A DNA stretch of 64,000 bases, from NCBI RefSeq assembly GCF_027568515.1, contig NZ_JANKZF010000024.1, positions 1 to 64,000 on the forward strand, given 5' to 3'. The position numbers and the translations under genes are program-made. The DNA comes from Arthrobacter sp. HY1533. Its GTDB lineage: Bacteria > Actinomycetota > Actinomycetes > Actinomycetales > Micrococcaceae. Shown here in pieces: positions 18,438-27,708 of the stretch. Positions within the stretch are counted from its first letter, which is position 1; each line of letters begins with the position of its first letter. The notes below the pieces were generated by a model that saw nothing but the letters and a program-made list of their open reading frames with translations, did no database searches and was not told the DNA's origin.

Positions 18438-20093
18438 ATGTGCACGTCCAACACGCCCATGACGGTGTCCCGCCGCCAGCTCATGGCTGCCGCAGCCCTG
18501 GCCGCGGCCGGCATGGTGGCCGGAACCGCCGCTCTGCCCACCCGCGCCAACGCTGCAGGCAAAGTCGATGACCGGGCGGACCTGGCCTGGCTTGTGGGCG
18601 ACCACCACGTCCACACCGTCTACAGCCACGACGCCAAGTACACGCAGGGGCACCTGCTGGAGAAGGCTGCCGAATTCGGCGTGGACGTCATCGCCTTCAC
18701 CGAGCACAGCAACTGGGGCCACGCGAACATGGGCGGGGCGCTGAACTCCCAGCGTGAAATTGCCGCGGCACGTGCCGCCCGCCCGGACATGCTGATCTTT
18801 CAGGGCCTGGAGTGGTACATCCCGGCAGCCGAGCACGCCTCCGTGCTGGTGGCGCCGGGCCCCAACGAGGCCCGCATCCTGCGCCAGTTTGAGCTGCTTT
18901 GGGACGGCAAGCTCAACGGATGGGAGAAGCCGGCAGCCGGCTCCAACCAGGCAGCAGAGTGGGAGCCGAAGGCGGGCCAGGCCATCGCGTGGCTGGCTGC
19001 GCAGAAGCAGTCCGGCTTCATTGACGACGTGGTGGTGCTGGCAAACCACCCGTCCCGCCTGGGCATTGACTCGCCGCACGAAATGCGGAACTGGCGCGAC
19101 GCCGCCCCGGACATTGTGATTGGCATGGAGGGTGCGCCCGGCGCCCAGGCCTCGGCCGTCAGCACCTTCGCCAACGGCTCAAGCCAGCGCGGCGAATACG
19201 AGAATGCGCCAAGCGAATTCTCCTTCCCCGGCTTCCCCGCTGAGGCGTACAAAACCCGCGGAGGCTTTGACTGGGTCACGGCCGTGGTGGGCGGGCTGTG
19301 GGACTCCATGCTGGCCGAGGGCAAGCCGTTCTGGATCACCTCCAACAGCGACAACCACCTCACGGCCAGGGACACCATGCGCATTGGTGACTACCCGGCG
19401 GGGGACGGCTGGGACAACGGCGCCTCGCTGAAGAACTTCAACCGTGCCGGGCGCCGGCCGGACCCCGTGGAAGCCGGAACGCCGCAAAACGGCAGCGACT
19501 TCTGGCCGGGCCAGTTCAGCCGCACCCACATTGGGGCCGACAGCAGGGACTACCTTGCCGTCATGGCGGCCATGCGGGCCGGCCGCATGTGGGTTGACCA
19601 CGGGCACCTGATCGACGGGCTGGACGTCCGTGTCCGCCAGTCCGGCCACACGGGCCCTGGCCTGGCCATGGGTTCCACCCTCAGCGTTGCCCCCGGCAGC
19701 GACGTGGAACTTGTCATCACCGTCAAGACCGCATCCAAGGCCAACCCGAACGGCACGGTGCCCGAGCTGGCGCACGTGGACATCATCAAGGGCCTCGTAA
19801 CGGGCCCCGTTGCGGACCGGGACGGCTTCACCACCCCCAACACGCGCGTGCACGAACGCATTGAGACGAACGGGCGGACCGGCGAGCTCGTCTTCACCCG
19901 CACGTTCAGCAACGTGATTGAGCCCTTCTACCTGCGCCTGCGCGGCAGCGACGGCAAGCGCTCCGGCGTCGGCCCGCTGGGTGCCGCGGTGGATCCGCAG
20001 GGGCCCATCCCGCACGGCGCCGGCGAGGGCGACCCCTGGGCGGACACCTGGTTCTATGCCAACCCGGTGTTCATCGACGTCGCCGCACAGTAG
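18438..20093 (+). CDS. CehA/McbA-family PHP metallohydrolase, Tat-exported
   Basis: A 551-residue exported protein. The N-terminus has a twin-arginine signal (SRRQLM, hydrophobic stretch, ANA cleavage site). The PHP domain begins at GDHHVHTVYSHD, followed by AFTEHSNWGH, both metal-binding motifs; later His/Asp clusters are VLANHPSRLG and SNSDNH. CehA and McbA hydrolyse aryl carbamates, but most members have unknown substrates, so only a secreted phosphoesterase or hydrolase can be claimed. AAGGAG lies 11 nt before the ATG. A strong bidirectional terminator separates it from the convergent E2 gene. Confidence 0.85.
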   Translation: MCTSNTPMTVSRRQLMAAAALAAAGMVAGTAALPTRANAAGKVDDRADLAWLVGDHHVHTVYSHDAKYTQGHLLEKAAEFGVDVIAFTEHSNWGHANMGGALNSQREIAAARAARPDMLIFQGLEWYIPAAEHASVLVAPGPNEARILRQFELLWDGKLNGWEKPAAGSNQAAEWEPKAGQAIAWLAAQKQSGFIDDVVVLANHPSRLGIDSPHEMRNWRDAAPDIVIGMEGAPGAQASAVSTFANGSSQRGEYENAPSEFSFPGFPAEAYKTRGGFDWVTAVVGGLWDSMLAEGKPFWITSNSDNHLTARDTMRIGDYPAGDGWDNGASLKNFNRAGRRPDPVEAGTPQNGSDFWPGQFSRTHIGADSRDYLAVMAAMRAGRMWVDHGHLIDGLDVRVRQSGHTGPGLAMGSTLSVAPGSDVELVITVKTASKANPNGTVPELAHVDIIKGLVTGPVADRDGFTTPNTRVHERIETNGRTGELVFTRTFSNVIEPFYLRLRGSDGKRSGVGPLGAAVDPQGPIPHGAGEGDPWADTWFYANPVFIDVAAQ

Positions 20094-20117
20094 CAAACGG
20101 GGCACAGCGGGGAACGC

Positions 20118-20157
20118 AAAAGCCGGCCCATCCCGCATCGGGGTGGGCCGGCTTTTT
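20118..20157. terminator. Bidirectional terminator
   Basis: AAAAGCCGGCCCA pairs with TGGGCCGGCTTTT plus an inner CCC/GGG stem; T-runs on both strands serve the PHP gene (+) and the E2 gene (-). Confidence 0.88.
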
Positions 20158-20164
20158 GGAAATG

Positions 20165-21547
20165 CTAGTCCAGCAGGAGCGCAGGCTCCTCCATGATGGC
20201 GGCAACGTCGGCCATGAAGCGGGCGGACAGGTCGCCGTCCACCACGCGGTGGTCGAACGAGCCGCCCAGGGTGGTGATCCAGCGCGGAATGACTTCCCCG
20301 TCCAGCACCCACGGCTTCTGCTTGATGGTGCCAAAGGCCACGATGGCCACTTCGCCCGGGTTGATGATGGGCGTGCCCGTGTCGATGCCCAGGGCGCCGA
20401 TGTTGGTGACCGTCAGCGAGCCGCCCTGCATGTCCGCCGGCTGCGTCTTGCCCGCACGCGCCGTGGTGGCCAGCGAGTTCAGTGCAATAGCCAGTTCCTT
20501 CAGCGACAGGTTCTGGGCGTCCTTGATGTTCGGCACCATGAGCCCGCGCGGGGTTGCCGCGGCAATGCCCAGGTTCATGAAGTGCTTGATGATGATCTCA
20601 TCGCCGGTCCACGTGGCATTGACCGAGGGGTTGCGGGCGGCAGCCCAGATCACGGCCTTCGCCAGGATCAGCAGCGGCGAAACCTTGATGCCCTCAAAGT
20701 CGCGCGATGCCTTTAGGCGCTTGACGAACTCCATGGTGCGCGAGGCGTCCACGTCCACAAAAATGCTCACGTGCGGCGCCGAAAACGCGCTTTCCACCAT
20801 GGCCTTGGCCGTCGCCTTGCGCACGCCCTTGACCTTGATGCGCTCGATCCGCGGATCGTCGGCCAGCCCGGTTCCCGTTGCGGGCGCCCAGAACGTGCCG
20901 GCCTGGTCCTGCTCGGCCGTGCGCTGGTCCTGGTAGCTGAGCAGGTCCTTCTTGGTGACCTCGCCGCGCAGACCGGTTGCCGACACCTCATTCAGGTCAA
21001 TGCCCAGGTCCTTGGCAGCCTTGCGCACCGGGGGCTTGGCCAGCACGCGGCTGATCCTTTCCTTGACCTTGGCCGGAATGCTCGACGCCGGCACCTGGGC
21101 GGGCGCCTGGGCCACGGCAGCTGCCGCAATAGTGGGCGCCGGGGCGGCCTGGGTGGGCACAGCGGCAGGCGAGGTGGTGCGCGGGCGGCGCTTGACAGCG
21201 TCAGCCTTGGGTCCTGAACCCACCAGCGGCTTCATGGCCTCGGCCTCCGGAGCGGCCGGCGCAACGGGGGTGGGAGCGGCCGGTGCCGCGGCGGGCGCAT
21301 CGGCCTCGGAGCCAATGGCGATGATGGGCGTGCCCACCTCCACGGTCTCACCCTCGGCCACCATCAGCTGGGCCACCATTCCCGCGTACGGGGAGGGCAG
21401 TTCCACGAGTGACTTGGCCGTTTCAATTTCCACGATCACGTCGTTGACGGCCACAATATCGCCCAGCTTGACCTTCCAGGAGACGATCTCGGCCTCCAGG
21501 AGGCCCTCGCCGACGTCGGGAAGCTTGAACAGGTTGAGGGTAGACAT
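20165..21547 (-). CDS. 2-oxoacid dehydrogenase E2 (dihydrolipoamide acyltransferase)
   Basis: A 460-residue core subunit of a pyruvate or branched-chain 2-oxoacid dehydrogenase complex. Domains: one lipoyl domain (residues 1-80, with the lipoylated Lys near residue 45 in [10 protein letters not shown]); an Ala/Pro linker; a peripheral-subunit-binding domain ([12 protein letters not shown]...GLRGEV) at about 175-210; and a catalytic acyltransferase domain ending with the active-site motif [13 protein letters not shown]. Start ATG 21547. It is the last gene of E1 alpha-E1 beta-E2; no E3 gene follows, so lipoamide dehydrogenase must be encoded elsewhere. A single lipoyl domain is more typical of branched-chain E2, but the sequence alone does not settle the substrate. 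Confidence 0.92.
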   Translation of the reverse strand: MSTLNLFKLPDVGEGLLEAEIVSWKVKLGDIVAVNDVIVEIETAKSLVELPSPYAGMVAQLMVAEGETVEVGTPIIAIGSEADAPAAAPAAPTPVAPAAPEAEAMKPLVGSGPKADAVKRRPRTTSPAAVPTQAAPAPTIAAAAVAQAPAQVPASSIPAKVKERISRVLAKPPVRKAAKDLGIDLNEVSATGLRGEVTKKDLLSYQDQRTAEQDQAGTFWAPATGTGLADDPRIERIKVKGVRKATAKAMVESAFSAPHVSIFVDVDASRTMEFVKRLKASRDFEGIKVSPLLILAKAVIWAAARNPSVNATWTGDEIIIKHFMNLGIAAATPRGLMVPNIKDAQNLSLKELAIALNSLATTARAGKTQPADMQGGSLTVTNIGALGIDTGTPIINPGEVAIVAFGTIKQKPWVLDGEVIPRWITTLGGSFDHRVVDGDLSARFMADVAAIMEEPALLLD

Positions 21548-21557
21548 GGGGGCCTTC

Positions 21558-22532
21558 CTAGTATGCGAAGGCGCGGTCAAGCGCCTCCAGCATGCGGTCA
21601 ATGTCCGGGAGGTAGTGCTCTTCGACGCGGGCCACGGGGTAGGGCATGTGGAATCCGCCCACGCGGATGGCCGGGGCCTCCAGCGAGTAGAAGCAGCGTT
21701 CGCTGATGCGGGAGGCAATTTCGCCGCCGATGCCGCCAAAGGTGGGGGCCTCGTGTGCCACGACCAGGCGGCCGGTCTTGTTCACGGAGGCTTCCACCGT
21801 GTCGAAGTCGATGGGCGAGATGGAACGCAGGTCAATGACCTCCACGCTGTGTCCGTCCTCAGCAGCGGCGTTGGCTGCCGCAAGGGCCACCGGCACCAGG
21901 GGGCCGTAGGCCACCAGCGTCGCATCGCTTCCTTCGCGCAGTACGTGGGCCTTGAACGGGTCCCCGGGGCTGTTTTCCGTGTCGACCTCGCCCTTGAGCC
22001 AGTAGCGGCGCTTGGGTTCGAAGAAGATGACAGGGTCCTTGCACTCGACGGCCTGCTGGATCATCCAGTAGGCGTCGTTGGCGTTGGACGGGGTGATGAT
22101 GCGCAGGCCCGGAGTGTGGGCGAACAGGGCTTCCGGTGATTCCGAGTGGTGCTCAATGGAGCCGATGCCGCCGCCGTAGGGAATGCGGATCACCACGGGG
22201 GCGCTGAGCTGGCCGTCGGAGCGGGTGTGGATCTTGGCCAGCTGGGTGGTGATCTGGTTGAAGGCGGGGAAGACGAAGCCGTCGAACTGGATCTCGCAGA
22301 TGGGGCGGTGGCCGCGCAGGGCCATGCCGATTGCCGTTCCCACAATGCCGGACTCTGCCAGCGGGGTGTCCATGACGCGGTGGGCACCGAATTCCTTCTT
22401 CAGGCCCTCCGTGACGCGGTAGACGCCACCCAGGGAGCCGATGTCCTCACCCATCAGGAAGCTCTTGGGATCCTTGGCCAGTGTGGCGCGCAGGCCTTCG
22501 TTGATGGCCTTGGCAATGGTCATTGTGCTCAT
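21558..22532 (-). CDS. 2-oxoacid dehydrogenase E1 component, beta subunit
   Basis: A 324-residue transketolase-like beta subunit; pairs with the alpha subunit to decarboxylate a 2-oxoacid using thiamine diphosphate. It begins [14 protein letters not shown] and contains [17 protein letters not shown] and the thiamine-activating region with PLAESGIVG. The transketolase C-terminal domain ends the protein. Its ATG overlaps the TGA of the alpha gene (ATGA), and the E2 gene follows after 10 nt, so the three are translationally linked. Confidence 0.94.
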   Translation of the reverse strand: MSTMTIAKAINEGLRATLAKDPKSFLMGEDIGSLGGVYRVTEGLKKEFGAHRVMDTPLAESGIVGTAIGMALRGHRPICEIQFDGFVFPAFNQITTQLAKIHTRSDGQLSAPVVIRIPYGGGIGSIEHHSESPEALFAHTPGLRIITPSNANDAYWMIQQAVECKDPVIFFEPKRRYWLKGEVDTENSPGDPFKAHVLREGSDATLVAYGPLVPVALAAANAAAEDGHSVEVIDLRSISPIDFDTVEASVNKTGRLVVAHEAPTFGGIGGEIASRISERCFYSLEAPAIRVGGFHMPYPVARVEEHYLPDIDRMLEALDRAFAY

Positions 22533-23770
22533 GCTGCACCTCCCGGGTTCTGGGGTTCTGCGTCGGCAAAGGACGCCTCGTAGCGTTCAAACCAGGCCAG
22601 TTCCTCGGCCACCAGGGGGTGTGCCTCGGAGTAGACGGTGGCGAACTTCTGGCGGATGTCCGCCCCGCCCATGGCCAGCGTTTCGCTGCGCACGCGGGCG
22701 GCCAGCTCGTTGCCGTCGGCCGTGACCTGCTCGAAGAATGCGTCGTCCGCCAGGTTCTGGGCGCGCAGGTGGGTTTCCAGGCGCTGCAGCGGGTCCTTGG
22801 CCTTCCACGCTTCCTCTTCCGCCATCATGCGGTACTTGGTGGGGTCATCGGCCGTCGTGTGGGCGCCCACACGGTAGGTGGAAGCCTCGATGAGGACCGG
22901 ACCGTGGCCGTTGCGGGCGTGTTCCAGGGCCCACTGGGTCACGGCGTAGACAGCCAGGACGTCGTTGCCGTCAACGCGGATGCCGGGGATGCCGTAGCCG
23001 GCAGCGCGGTTGACCAGCGGAATCTTGGACTGCACCTCGAAGGGGACCGAGATGGCCCAGTTGTTGTTCTGGCAGAAGAACACCACGGGCGCGTTGTAGG
23101 AGGCGGCGAAGACCATTGACTCGTGGACGTCGCCCTCGCTGCTGGAGCCGTCACCGAAGTAGGCAACGACGGCGGCCGGTTCCGTTGCGGGATCGGCGGC
23201 CAGGTCACGCTGGATGCCCATGGCGTAGCCCACGGCGTGCGGGGTCTGTGCTGCCAGGACCAGCGTGTACAGGTGGAAGTTGCACTCGCGGGGGTCCCAG
23301 CCGCCGTTGGAGATGCCGCGGAAGAGCTTGAGCAAGTTGGACAGTTCCAGCCCGCGCGTCAGCGCAACACCGTGCTCGCGGTATGTGGGGAATGCGTAGT
23401 CGGCTGGGTTCATGGCCCGCCCGGAACCGATCTGGGCAGCCTCCTGCCCCACAACGGGAACCCACAGGGCAAGCTCGCCCTGGCGCTGGAGGGCAGTGGC
23501 CTCCGCATCGAAGCGGCGCACCACGGCCATGTCGCGGTAGAAGCCGCGGAGGGTTTCCGCGTCCAGGCCGTCAACGAACGGGCTGAAGGTGTCGTCATGG
23601 TGCGCGTTGCCGTGCTCATCCAGGAGCTGGACAGCTTCTTGGGGCCCCACGGCATTCTCCTGCAGCACTCCTGCGGAGGTGCCGGGCAGGGGCCGCTGCC
23701 GTGCCTGCGGGGCGTTGCCGGGCACGTCGGGGCTGGTTGAACTGTTGGCAGCTGTCTGGGCGGCGCCCAT
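22529..23770 (-). CDS. pdhA: 2-oxoacid (pyruvate-type) dehydrogenase E1 component, alpha subunit
   Basis: A 413-residue thiamine-diphosphate enzyme subunit. The ThDP-binding motif GDGSSSEGDVHESM ... NNN is present, with FPTYREHG of the active-site loop and MNPADYAF. Start ATG 23770 is supported by GAGGAGA four nt upstream; extensions beyond it are not protein-like. The first 55 residues are a disordered extension. First gene of the E1 alpha-E1 beta-E2 operon. Resembles the pyruvate dehydrogenase E1 alpha of Gram-positives, but such complexes can act on branched-chain 2-oxoacids, so the symbol is tentative. Confidence 0.85.
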   Translation of the reverse strand: MGAAQTAANSSTSPDVPGNAPQARQRPLPGTSAGVLQENAVGPQEAVQLLDEHGNAHHDDTFSPFVDGLDAETLRGFYRDMAVVRRFDAEATALQRQGELALWVPVVGQEAAQIGSGRAMNPADYAFPTYREHGVALTRGLELSNLLKLFRGISNGGWDPRECNFHLYTLVLAAQTPHAVGYAMGIQRDLAADPATEPAAVVAYFGDGSSSEGDVHESMVFAASYNAPVVFFCQNNNWAISVPFEVQSKIPLVNRAAGYGIPGIRVDGNDVLAVYAVTQWALEHARNGHGPVLIEASTYRVGAHTTADDPTKYRMMAEEEAWKAKDPLQRLETHLRAQNLADDAFFEQVTADGNELAARVRSETLAMGGADIRQKFATVYSEAHPLVAEELAWFERYEASFADAEPQNPGGAA

Positions 23771-23831
23771 GCTGTCTCCTCGTCTGCCGGACCCAGGTGC
23801 CTTGGCTCCCTGTCCCGACTCGTTGGTGCCG

Positions 23832-23873
23832 ATATATGCCAGTTCAGGAATACATTCCGGCGTGAGCATATAT
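23832..23873 (-). promoter_or_regulatory. Nested inverted repeats upstream of the 2-oxoacid dehydrogenase operon
   Basis: ATATATGC (23832-23839) and GCATATAT (23866-23873) are perfect inverted arms, and between them lies GGAAT-AC-ATTCC (23847-23858). The AT-rich block sits 60-100 bp before the E1 alpha start, in promoter position. Candidate operator of an unidentified regulator. Confidence 0.4.
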
Positions 23874-23933
23874 TTACGTTTTCGATTTACAACTGTATCG
23901 GTACAGGCAGTCAAACACTGCCTTTGACAATCG

Positions 23934-25055
23934 CTAGGAACGCCGTGGCTCTTTTGTATGGGCTGCACAGATTTCAAGGAAACGGGTGTTGGCCTCGACC
24001 TCCCCGATGCTCACGCGCACGCCTTCATCCCCAAAGGCTCGCAGGGACAGCCCCCGGGATTCGGCAAGTGCCGCAAACTCTTGGGTGTCCGGGCCCAGCG
24101 GCAGCCAGACGAAGTTGCCCTGGGCTTCCGGAATGTCCCAGCCCAGTTGCTTCAGCCCGGCCGTGACGCGGTCACGCTCGTCCACAAGGCTTTGTACTCT
24201 TTCTACAACCTCACCGTAGTTTTCCAGCGATGCAACGGCGGCCTGCTCGGCGATGCCGGAGACGGCAAACGGAGTTGCGGCGGCCCGGAGGTAGCCGGTG
24301 ATCCCGGGCTGCGAGACCGAGTAGCCCACCCGCAGTCCGGCCAGTCCATGCGCCTTGGAGAATGTGCGCAAGACAATGACGTTGGGGTGCCTGCGGTACA
24401 GCTGAACGCCGTCCACGGCCCCGTCCATGCGGACGAATTCCTGGTAGGCCTCGTCAACAACCACCACCACATCGGAGGGGACACGGTTGATGAAGTCCTC
24501 GGTTTCCCGGGCGCCCAGGGCGGGGCCTGTGGGGTTGTTGGGGGTGCACAGCAGCACCACGCGGGTCTTGTCCGTCACGGCGGCAGCCATGGCGTCGAGA
24601 TCGTGGCGGCCGTCGGCCAGGACGGGGACCTGAACGCTCTTGGCACCCGCCAGGCCGACGCAGATGGGGTAGGCCTCGAAGGAGCGCCAGGCGTAGACAA
24701 CCTCGTCCTGCCCGCCGTCGTCGTTTTGGCCGGCGAATGCTGCCAGGATCTGGTTCAGTGCACCGAGGCTGCCGGCGCCGGTGACAACATCCTCGGCCGG
24801 GACATCGAGGAAGCGGCCCAGCGCGGTGCGCAGCAGCGTGCAGGTTGTGTCGGGGTAGCGGTGGACGCCCACCGCCTGGTGCAGCACCTCCAGCACGGCG
24901 GGGACGGGTCCCAGCGGGTTTTCATTGGAGGACAGCTTGAAGCTCTCCAGGCCCGGCACCGCCGCCGGCGGCTTTCCTGCTGCGTACTTGGGCAGACGCC
25001 CCACCACGGGGCGCGGGTGCACGCCGGTTTGCGCTGTGCTGTTGGTCTCGGTCAT
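23934..25055 (-). CDS. hisC: Histidinol-phosphate aminotransferase (HisC family)
   Basis: A 373-residue fold-type I PLP enzyme. The N-terminal FKLSSNENPLGP motif is characteristic of HisC; the PLP lysine lies in RTFSKAHGLAGLRVGY; CTPNNPTGPA and DEAYQEF complete the active site. It normally converts imidazole-acetol phosphate to histidinol phosphate, and many actinobacterial paralogues also act on aromatic amino acids. It is not in a his operon here, so it could be a secondary HisC or aromatic aminotransferase. Upstream of the 2-oxoacid dehydrogenase operon on the same strand, but separated by 163 nt with a promoter-like region. Confidence 0.85.
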   Translation of the reverse strand: MTETNSTAQTGVHPRPVVGRLPKYAAGKPPAAVPGLESFKLSSNENPLGPVPAVLEVLHQAVGVHRYPDTTCTLLRTALGRFLDVPAEDVVTGAGSLGALNQILAAFAGQNDDGGQDEVVYAWRSFEAYPICVGLAGAKSVQVPVLADGRHDLDAMAAAVTDKTRVVLLCTPNNPTGPALGARETEDFINRVPSDVVVVVDEAYQEFVRMDGAVDGVQLYRRHPNVIVLRTFSKAHGLAGLRVGYSVSQPGITGYLRAAATPFAVSGIAEQAAVASLENYGEVVERVQSLVDERDRVTAGLKQLGWDIPEAQGNFVWLPLGPDTQEFAALAESRGLSLRAFGDEGVRVSIGEVEANTRFLEICAAHTKEPRRS

Positions 25056-25121
25056 GCTCCAAGCCTAATCCAGCGGGGCGTTCCCAGCCTGTCACCGGGT
25101 TTCCTGTGGAACGATGGAGCC

Positions 25122-25550
25122 ATGCGACGTTTCGTGATTCAAGTAGTGGTCAATGCCCTTGCCCTGTGGGTCGCCGGCTGGATCCTGCCCGGGATGCACA
25201 TTGAGTCCGCCTCCGTGGTGGGCAGCGACATCGGCGGGGCGGAAGGCAGCGCGGGCACCATCAACACGGTGCTGGCGTACCTGTTCATCGGTGTTGTCTT
25301 TGGCGTGGTCAACTCCCTGGTCAAGCCGATTGTGAAGCTTTTGTCCCTGCCGGTGACCATCCTGACGCTGGGGCTGTTCACAGTTGTCATCAATGCCGCC
25401 ATGTTGTGGCTGACGGCCTGGCTGAGCAGCTACACGCCGGTCACGATGACCATCGACGACTTTTTTTGGACCGCCATCCTCGCCGCGCTGATCATCAGCG
25501 TGGTCTCGATGATTGTGGGCAGCGTGGGCCGCTCCGACGCCCGCCGCTGA
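25122..25550 (+). CDS. Phage-holin-like superfamily IV (mycobacterial 4-TM) membrane protein
   Basis: A 142-residue protein with four hydrophobic segments: the start through GWILPGMHI, LAYLFIGVVFGVVNS, the block ending in the LSLPVTILTLGLF motif, and a C-terminal helix. NSLVKPIVKLLSLPVTILTLG is almost diagnostic of this family. Despite the family name these are housekeeping membrane proteins with no phage genes nearby; function unknown. GGAG lies just before ATG 25122. A long reading frame extends upstream in the same frame but only as antisense of hisC. Confidence 0.85.
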   Translation: MRRFVIQVVVNALALWVAGWILPGMHIESASVVGSDIGGAEGSAGTINTVLAYLFIGVVFGVVNSLVKPIVKLLSLPVTILTLGLFTVVINAAMLWLTAWLSSYTPVTMTIDDFFWTAILAALIISVVSMIVGSVGRSDARR

Positions 25551-25614
25551 TCCGCATTGGCCGCGGCTCAGGGCCCTAGTGCCCATCCACCCGGTTTTGC
25601 CTGTCCCGGCCCGA

Positions 25615-27204
25615 TCAGCGCGCGCCCGGCGAGAAATCCCTGCCCCTGACCGGCGGCGGCCCGGGCTTGGCCCGGGCCTTGTTGTTGTCGCGGCCCTGAA
25701 ACACCCACTTGGTTCCGGCAATGGCCGCCCCGGCCGCTGCACCGCCGGCAGGCACCCCAAGGATGTTCCGCAGCGTCTCTTTCGAGGCCTGCAGGGCGGG
25801 ATCGCCGCTGCCATCCAGTTCCGCCGCATCCGCCATGTAGTTCTCGAGTGAATGGGCCTGCCCCACCACTTCCAGGGCGCCGCCTGCCACGGGCGGCCGG
25901 TGGGAGGTGACTGTCACCCAGTTCTTGTTGGGGGCGGGCGGGCCGAAGTCGGCGGCGGTGACTAGGTCATCCTCGTTTTCCAGCTCCAGCACGGCGATGC
26001 CGTCACCCACGGCCATGTTCCGGGCGGGTGACCCGGCGATGACGACCATCTTGACGTTGACGTCCGCAAGGAACGCAGGGCTCGCGGCTGCGGCGGCTGC
26101 GTGGATGCCGCCGCCGCTGTGCCCCGTCAGCAGGACGTCCTCCCCCGCAATGGCGCCTGCGGACTGAAGGGCCGCCTTGATGAGTTCCTGGACCAGGACT
26201 TCCTGCTGTTGAAACTGCACCCGTTGGGCCGTCGTCAGGCCCTCGAGGTTGCCTTCCATGTCGAAGGGGTTGGTGCTGTCCAGGGCGCCCCAGTCCTCTG
26301 TTCCCGGCAGGTGCACCACCCAGGCGTTGCTGCCGTCGGGCCGCTGCAGCCGAATTACGCCGATGGAACCTGGCGGATAGCCGTAGGCGTCATTGCTGCC
26401 GCCCAGCGTCGCTTCGAAAGTGGCGTCCATGGCCCATGGCTGGCCATCCAGGGACACCGCGTGGCCGGCCGGCCATTGGCCGGCCGCGTCGGGGTCCCAC
26501 TCCTGGGCCGGAACCGGCCGGACAGACAACTTTCCGGGGCGGACCATGCCGGCCCGGTCAAACGACTTCCGCAGCATGAACGCCGGAGCCGAACCGGCTG
26601 GCCCCGTGTCCCGCCGACGAAGTTGGGCCAGCAGGTACAGGACCACCACGCCAGGGCCCAGCGTGCCGGCCGCATACGCCCCGCCGTTGTTCAAGGCAGC
26701 CTCCGTGGCATCACGCAGCCCTTGCCGCTTGGCCGCTTCCAGCCAGTTGAGCAGGTCCATCCCCGCCGCCACGGGGGCCAGCGGTCCTGCCCTCCACGCG
26801 AGCAGGCCCTGGCCCAGCGCGGCCAGGCGCGTGGCCGCCATGGCAGCATTGGCATTGTTGGCCTCCGCGGCTGCATAGTTGGCGGCTGCCTGGCCGGCCT
26901 TTCGTGCCAAGTTCTCAATGCGGGAGCTCACCGCTCCGCAGCGCCATTCGGCAAACACCATGGCTTCAAGGGTGTCCCCGGGAAAGTTGAAGTCCCCGGC
27001 CGCTGCGGCGCCAAGCCACCGCCGTTCAGAAGCCAGGCGGTCAATCAGCGGCTGCATAAGCTGGGCGGTGCGGGCCAGTGTTCCGGAAGATTCCACAATC
27101 TCCGCCATGGTCCAACTGACGGAGCCCACGCCGCCCGCAACCGTGAACGATGTCCCGCCGCCGAAAGAGCTGCTGCTGCCGCTGCCTGCCTCCCCCACCG
27201 TCAC
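25615..27204 (-). CDS. Alpha/beta-hydrolase with N-terminal WXG-like helical region
   Basis: About 529 residues. The first 150 are Ala-rich and helical, resembling ESX/WXG100-associated domains. A hydrophobic segment lies near VVVLYLLAQL. The C-terminal 280 residues are an alpha/beta-hydrolase-like region with nucleophile-elbow motif LLTGHSGGGIHA, which supplies the serine. The GTG start at 27204 overlaps the TGA of the preceding small gene (GTGA), evidence of translational coupling. Similar pairs of a small helical protein and an alpha/beta-hydrolase occur in many actinobacteria, some secreted through type VII systems; no such secretion genes are here. Substrate unknown; lipase or esterase is a guess. 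Confidence 0.7.
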   Translation of the reverse strand: MTVGEAGSGSSSSFGGGTSFTVAGGVGSVSWTMAEIVESSGTLARTAQLMQPLIDRLASERRWLGAAAAGDFNFPGDTLEAMVFAEWRCGAVSSRIENLARKAGQAAANYAAAEANNANAAMAATRLAALGQGLLAWRAGPLAPVAAGMDLLNWLEAAKRQGLRDATEAALNNGGAYAAGTLGPGVVVLYLLAQLRRRDTGPAGSAPAFMLRKSFDRAGMVRPGKLSVRPVPAQEWDPDAAGQWPAGHAVSLDGQPWAMDATFEATLGGSNDAYGYPPGSIGVIRLQRPDGSNAWVVHLPGTEDWGALDSTNPFDMEGNLEGLTTAQRVQFQQQEVLVQELIKAALQSAGAIAGEDVLLTGHSGGGIHAAAAAASPAFLADVNVKMVVIAGSPARNMAVGDGIAVLELENEDDLVTAADFGPPAPNKNWVTVTSHRPPVAGGALEVVGQAHSLENYMADAAELDGSGDPALQASKETLRNILGVPAGGAAAGAAIAGTKWVFQGRDNNKARAKPGPPPVRGRDFSPGAR

Positions 27205-27572
27205 GGCGCACCCGGCATCCCGTACGGGAATCCACCGGCCCCGCCCGGTCCCATCCAGCTTCCGGGCGTACCGCCTGACGCCAAAAACGCCGCGTAGCGC
27301 GCCACGGCCCCCGCAGCGTCCTCCACGCTGCGAACGGCGGAAGCCAGTGCCAGGCAAACCTCCTCCAGCTCCGCGCGGAAGGCGCCGGCCGAGGGTGAAC
27401 GCCACTCGACGGTGGCCACCTGGTCCAACGGCAGCCGCAGGCCGGAGAACTCCCCGGCGATGGCCAGCAGCCGCTGGGCAACCACTGCCACGGCGTCAGG
27501 TGGCGGACCCGACGTCGACCGTCCATCCGACCCAAATGCCGCCCATGCCCCGTCCCCGGCCGGATGCCCCAT
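27201..27572 (-). CDS. Small WXG100-like helical protein
   Basis: A 123-residue protein, helical in the middle. The segment VEWRSPSAGAFRAEL matches the W-x-S/G...F turn of WXG100-like proteins between two helices (AVAVVAQRLLAIAGE before; EEVCLALASAVRSVE after). Gly/Pro-rich tail. GGGGAGG stands 4 nt before the ATG at 27572. Its stop overlaps the start of the alpha/beta-hydrolase gene by 4 nt, so they are likely expressed together and may interact. Family assignment rests on the motif and helical pattern only. Confidence 0.6.
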   Translation of the reverse strand: MGHPAGDGAWAAFGSDGRSTSGPPPDAVAVVAQRLLAIAGEFSGLRLPLDQVATVEWRSPSAGAFRAELEEVCLALASAVRSVEDAAGAVARYAAFLASGGTPGSWMGPGGAGGFPYGMPGAP

Positions 27573-27708
27573 GACGCCTCCCCTGTGTCCCGATGCATCC
27601 AGCCTAGGAAGCCCGGCGGGGCTGCGGCAGGGCAGGTGCAAGAATGTGTTCGTTCCGGACTGCGGCCCCCGCTGTGGAGGAATTGGCGGTTCATGAAAGA
27701 ATTGGCCC

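Noticed and set aside
23958-25121. N-terminal extension of the 25122 holin-like gene
   Set aside because: It is antisense of hisC; ribosome binding site and family N-terminus place the start at 25122.
25122-25550. Prophage remnant suggested by the holin family name
   Set aside because: No other phage genes nearby; the mycobacterial 4-TM family is a chromosomal housekeeping family.
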